DNA from: Alloscardovia omnicolens DSM 21503
Lineage (GTDB): Bacteria; Actinomycetota; Actinomycetes; Actinomycetales; Bifidobacteriaceae
Reading direction: 5' to 3'
NCBI RefSeq assembly: GCF_000420505.1
Contig: NZ_ATVB01000003.1
Location: 1-64,000 of the forward strand
DNA: 64,000 nucleotides
The notes beneath the pieces are model-generated. The model saw only the letters and a program-made list of their open reading frames with translations. It did no database searches and was not told the DNA's origin. The position numbers were made by a program, and so were the translations under genes. Below, in pieces: positions 61,759 through 64,000 of this stretch. Within the stretch, counting starts at the first letter, position 1. Each line of letters begins with the position of its first letter.

Positions 61759-61868
61759 GTTTCAGGGCGAGGCGAAAATCCTCGACTGGCGGTACAGCCC
61801 GCGAGCCGCTCACGCGGTTGATTTGGTGAGAGTCCAAAGCCAACGGTTATAGTCCGGATGAAGAGAAA
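61759..61868 (+). promoter_or_regulatory. FMN riboswitch (RFN element)
   Basis: The classic RFN blocks appear in order: TTCAGGGCGAGGCG, AAAATCCTCGACTGGCGGT, ACAGCCCGCGAGC, GGTGAGAGTCCAAAGCC, and TATAGTCCGGATGAAGAGA, with GTTTC/GAAAC closing helix P1. It precedes ribU by 12 nt, and AGGAG follows directly, so FMN probably blocks translation or elongation of the riboflavin transporter operon. Confidence 0.96.
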
Positions 61869-61880
61869 CAGGAGTTAGCT

Positions 61881-62477
61881 ATGCCTTCTCGCATGCCAAA
61901 AAATAATTCATCGCAGAATACTCAACCATATTGGACCAGCCAGCGCATTGCTGTGTACGCACTATTTTCCACGCTGGCAATCGTGCTGAGTTTTATTCAG
62001 ATTCCAATTTTCCCTGCAGCACCGTTCCTCAAATACGATCCGAGCGGAATTATTGTTTTGTTAGCAGGCTTCGGATATGGTCCGTATGCAGCCGTTATCG
62101 TCAGCATTATTAGTTCGCTGCCTCATCTTGTCACCGATCCTGTTGGCGGCTTAATTATGCTTGCTTGCTCGTTGGCTTTTAGCGTGCCATCGGCGTGGCT
62201 CTACAAAAATCATCGTACCCGTGCTTTTGCTTTAATTTCTATGCTGGTGGGAGCTGTCAGTTTTATTGTTGTTGCGCTACTGCTGAATTTAGCGATTACT
62301 CCTTTGTATACCTCCACACCGGTGAGCGCAGTAGTGTCTATGATTCTGCCGTTTTTGCTGCCTTTTAACGTTATTAAAGCAGTTATTCATTTGGTTATTA
62401 CCACTGTGTGCTATAAGCCTATTACTGGTTTGCTCAAGTCATTTATGAAATCTCAGAATGCTCAGCGCCGTGTTTAG
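61881..62477 (+). CDS. ribU: Riboflavin ECF transporter S component (RibU)
   Basis: A 198-residue membrane protein with about six segments (IAVYALFSTLAIVLSFIQIP, IIVLLAGFGYGPYAAVIVSI, LIMLACSLAFSVPSAWLY and others) in the RibU pattern: an LSFIQIPIFPAAPFLKYDPSG run near residue 35-55 and GGLIMLACS. The FMN riboswitch upstream fixes the substrate as riboflavin. It is followed after 31 nt by the ATPase gene. Confidence 0.92.
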   Translation: MPSRMPKNNSSQNTQPYWTSQRIAVYALFSTLAIVLSFIQIPIFPAAPFLKYDPSGIIVLLAGFGYGPYAAVIVSIISSLPHLVTDPVGGLIMLACSLAFSVPSAWLYKNHRTRAFALISMLVGAVSFIVVALLLNLAITPLYTSTPVSAVVSMILPFLLPFNVIKAVIHLVITTVCYKPITGLLKSFMKSQNAQRRV

Positions 62478-62508
62478 CGCATTCTATGCATGAGGAGGGA
62501 GCATATAG

Positions 62509-64000
62509 ATGACTGAGTATGAAGCTTTTGCTCTACGGCATGTGAGCTTTGTTTATGAGACTGCTGGGATTAACGCCCATGGAGAGACGGATGCTGCTAA
62601 CCGTTTAGAAACTGACGCTAATCGAACCGCTGTAGCAAAAAATACTGCACGTGCCGCCGTAGATGATGTGAGCTTGACTATTAAACGCGGTGAGTGGGTC
62701 ACGATTATTGGTTCGAACGGTAGCGGTAAAACGACTTTATCGCGTATGCTTGCTGCTGTGAGCGCTCCGACCAGCGGTCAGATTAATGTGCTCGGCGAGC
62801 ACTTGTATGACGAAGAGCGCGGTGCTCAGCGAAGCGTGTATGTACGCGCGAGACGGCATATCGCTTACGTGACGCAAAACCCCGAAGATCATATTGTGGG
62901 CGAGACAGTAAAAGACGATGTTGCTTTTGAACCGGAGAATCTAGGCTGGGCACCTTGTGACACTGCACGCACTGTAGACGAGTCGCTGCATGCCACGGGC
63001 ATGATGTACGCCTCTAATAGTGACCCGCACAATCTGTCTGGAGGCCAACAGCAGCGAGTGGCGCTTGCTTCTGCATTGGCGGCACATCCAGACATCCTTA
63101 TTTTGGATGAGCCTTTTGCCTATGTGGACGGTTCGGCGAGGCGAGCTTTGCTTGCAACTCTAGAGCAGGCGCATGCGCGCGGGGTGACTATTGTTATTAT
63201 TTCGCATCACCTGTCTGTTGGGCGCTATGGTCAGCGCGTGATTGAATTGAGTCGCGGGCGCATTGTGCGTGACCTGAGCGCTGGCGAGTTTGAGGCAGAG
63301 TTTGAGGCAGAGTTTGGCAACGGGGATTCTTTCCACGCATGTAATCGAGAGAATATTGAAAAGGCAGGGATTGCCGTCAACGCTCAATCAAGTTCCAAAG
63401 AACCACTTCTGTCCACGCAAAATCTCAGTATTACATTCGCTGGTCATGCAGTGCTCTCTAACATCAATCTGAGCGTTAATCACGGTGATTTTCTAACAAT
63501 CAGTGGCGCTAACGGAAGCGGTAAAACTACCCTCGTATCCGCTCTTGCAGGCATTACTCAACCTCAATCAGGCAGCGTGCACTTTCATGGTCAGCGTATC
63601 GGCATAGCCATGCAGAAGGTCGAAAAACAGCTTTTCGCATCGACGGTTTACGAGGATATTGCTTTCGGCCCGCGCAATCTCGGATTATCCGAAACAGACA
63701 TTCACCACAGCGTGCAGTCTACCACCGAGCTCCTAGGAATTACTCATCTTCTGGATTCATCTGTATGGAATTTATCGGGTGGACAGCAAAGGCTGGTTGC
63801 GCTTGCAGGAGTTCTTGCTATGCAGCCTGATTTAATTATTCTCGATGAACCTACAGCAGGTTTAGATGCATCGACCACGCAACGCATTCTCGGTATTTTA
63901 CGCTCTTTGCATAAGCAGGGGTTAACCATAATCATGGTGACGCACGAGCTGGAGCATATTAAGACTCTTGCCACGCGCGCTTTTGTTTTGGATGTTCCTG
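62509..64000 (+). CDS. ECF transporter double ATPase (EcfA-EcfA fusion), incomplete at window end
   Basis: From ATG 62509 (GAGGAGGG upstream) the frame stays open to the window edge, 497 codons. The first ABC domain has Walker A GSNGSGKTTLS (residues ~68-78), signature LSGGQQQRVAL, and Walker B ILILDEPFAYVDG. The second has GANGSGKTTLVSAL (near 330), WNLSGGQQRLVALAGV, and LIILDEPTAGLD. An insert of about 28 hydrophilic residues (HGETDAANRLETDANRT) splits the first strands of domain 1. It energises ribU and perhaps other S components; a T component is expected downstream. Confidence 0.93.
   Translation, partial: MTEYEAFALRHVSFVYETAGINAHGETDAANRLETDANRTAVAKNTARAAVDDVSLTIKRGEWVTIIGSNGSGKTTLSRMLAAVSAPTSGQINVLGEHLYDEERGAQRSVYVRARRHIAYVTQNPEDHIVGETVKDDVAFEPENLGWAPCDTARTVDESLHATGMMYASNSDPHNLSGGQQQRVALASALAAHPDILILDEPFAYVDGSARRALLATLEQAHARGVTIVIISHHLSVGRYGQRVIELSRGRIVRDLSAGEFEAEFEAEFGNGDSFHACNRENIEKAGIAVNAQSSSKEPLLSTQNLSITFAGHAVLSNINLSVNHGDFLTISGANGSGKTTLVSALAGITQPQSGSVHFHGQRIGIAMQKVEKQLFASTVYEDIAFGPRNLGLSETDIHHSVQSTTELLGITHLLDSSVWNLSGGQQRLVALAGVLAMQPDLIILDEPTAGLDASTTQRILGILRSLHKQGLTIIMVTHELEHIKTLATRAFVLDVP

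Overview
The window looks like a chromosome segment of a bifidobacterium-type actinobacterium. I infer this from gene content and order, not from a marker gene. The supporting clusters are tyrS-TPR-HAD-small ORF-tlyA-nadK-recN (the order I recall from mycobacteria), argCJBDFRGH, DUF4191 beside glnA, a polyphosphate glucokinase, and a type I glutamine synthetase. Base composition is visibly lower in GC than typical Bifidobacterium, so a low-GC member of Bifidobacteriaceae (Alloscardovia, Scardovia or Gardnerella type) is the best guess. I saw no rRNA, CRISPR array, intact transposase or prophage.

Layout. 1-4.2 kb: start of a secreted protein, tRNA-Ala, an operon of HAD phosphatase-glmU-rsfS-histidine phosphatase, and tRNA-Gln. 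4.2-10 kb: prs, then proA-unknown-nadD, and divergent thrC. 10.1-10.4 kb: first copy of a structured repeat. 10.7-18 kb: the recN to tyrS cluster, all on the minus strand. 18.1-18.5 kb: thiamine-binding protein under a TPP riboswitch. 18.6-27.7 kb: complete arginine cluster from N-acetylglutamate onward, with its own ArgR. 27.8-33.2 kb: membrane protein, pheST, SpoU-type RNA methyltransferase. 33.4-33.8 kb: second copy of the structured repeat. 33.9-36.9 kb: HMP/thiamine ECF transporter (ykoE plus fused ATPase-ATPase-T protein) under a second TPP riboswitch. 37-39.3 kb: M20 peptidase and DUF3043 protein. 39.3-40.6 kb: a small accessory patch with a truncated DUF3800 gene, stacked hairpins and a long upstream hairpin. 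40.6-47.8 kb: MFS protein, membrane protein, dihydrolipoyl dehydrogenase, DUF4191, glnA, alpha/beta hydrolase. 47.8-55.5 kb: operon of a 1136-aa TPR protein, ligA, mrp and an SGNH hydrolase. 55.5-61.4 kb: GT-C-like membrane protein, FUSC-like protein, aminotransferase, ppgK, nitroreductase-like protein. 61.4-64 kb: three tandem hairpins, an FMN riboswitch, riboflavin ECF S component, and a double ECF ATPase that runs off the window.

The genes are mostly biosynthetic and housekeeping. Vitamin salvage is a clear theme: two thiamine loci and one riboflavin locus, each preceded by its cognate riboswitch. The most unusual content is non-coding. (1) A roughly 320-350 bp element with terminal inverted repeats and a strong internal hairpin occurs twice, and its paired ends differ between copies in a compensating way. 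(2) Three 41-bp hairpin units repeat every ~71 bp before the FMN riboswitch. (3) A DUF3800 gene has a long hairpin just upstream, as described for the DUF3800-associated RNA motifs. (4) Short adjacent tandem duplications (10-23 bp, 2 or 3 copies) recur in several intergenic regions, mostly gene-upstream. All similarities and structures were read by eye; no database search, alignment or folding program was run.
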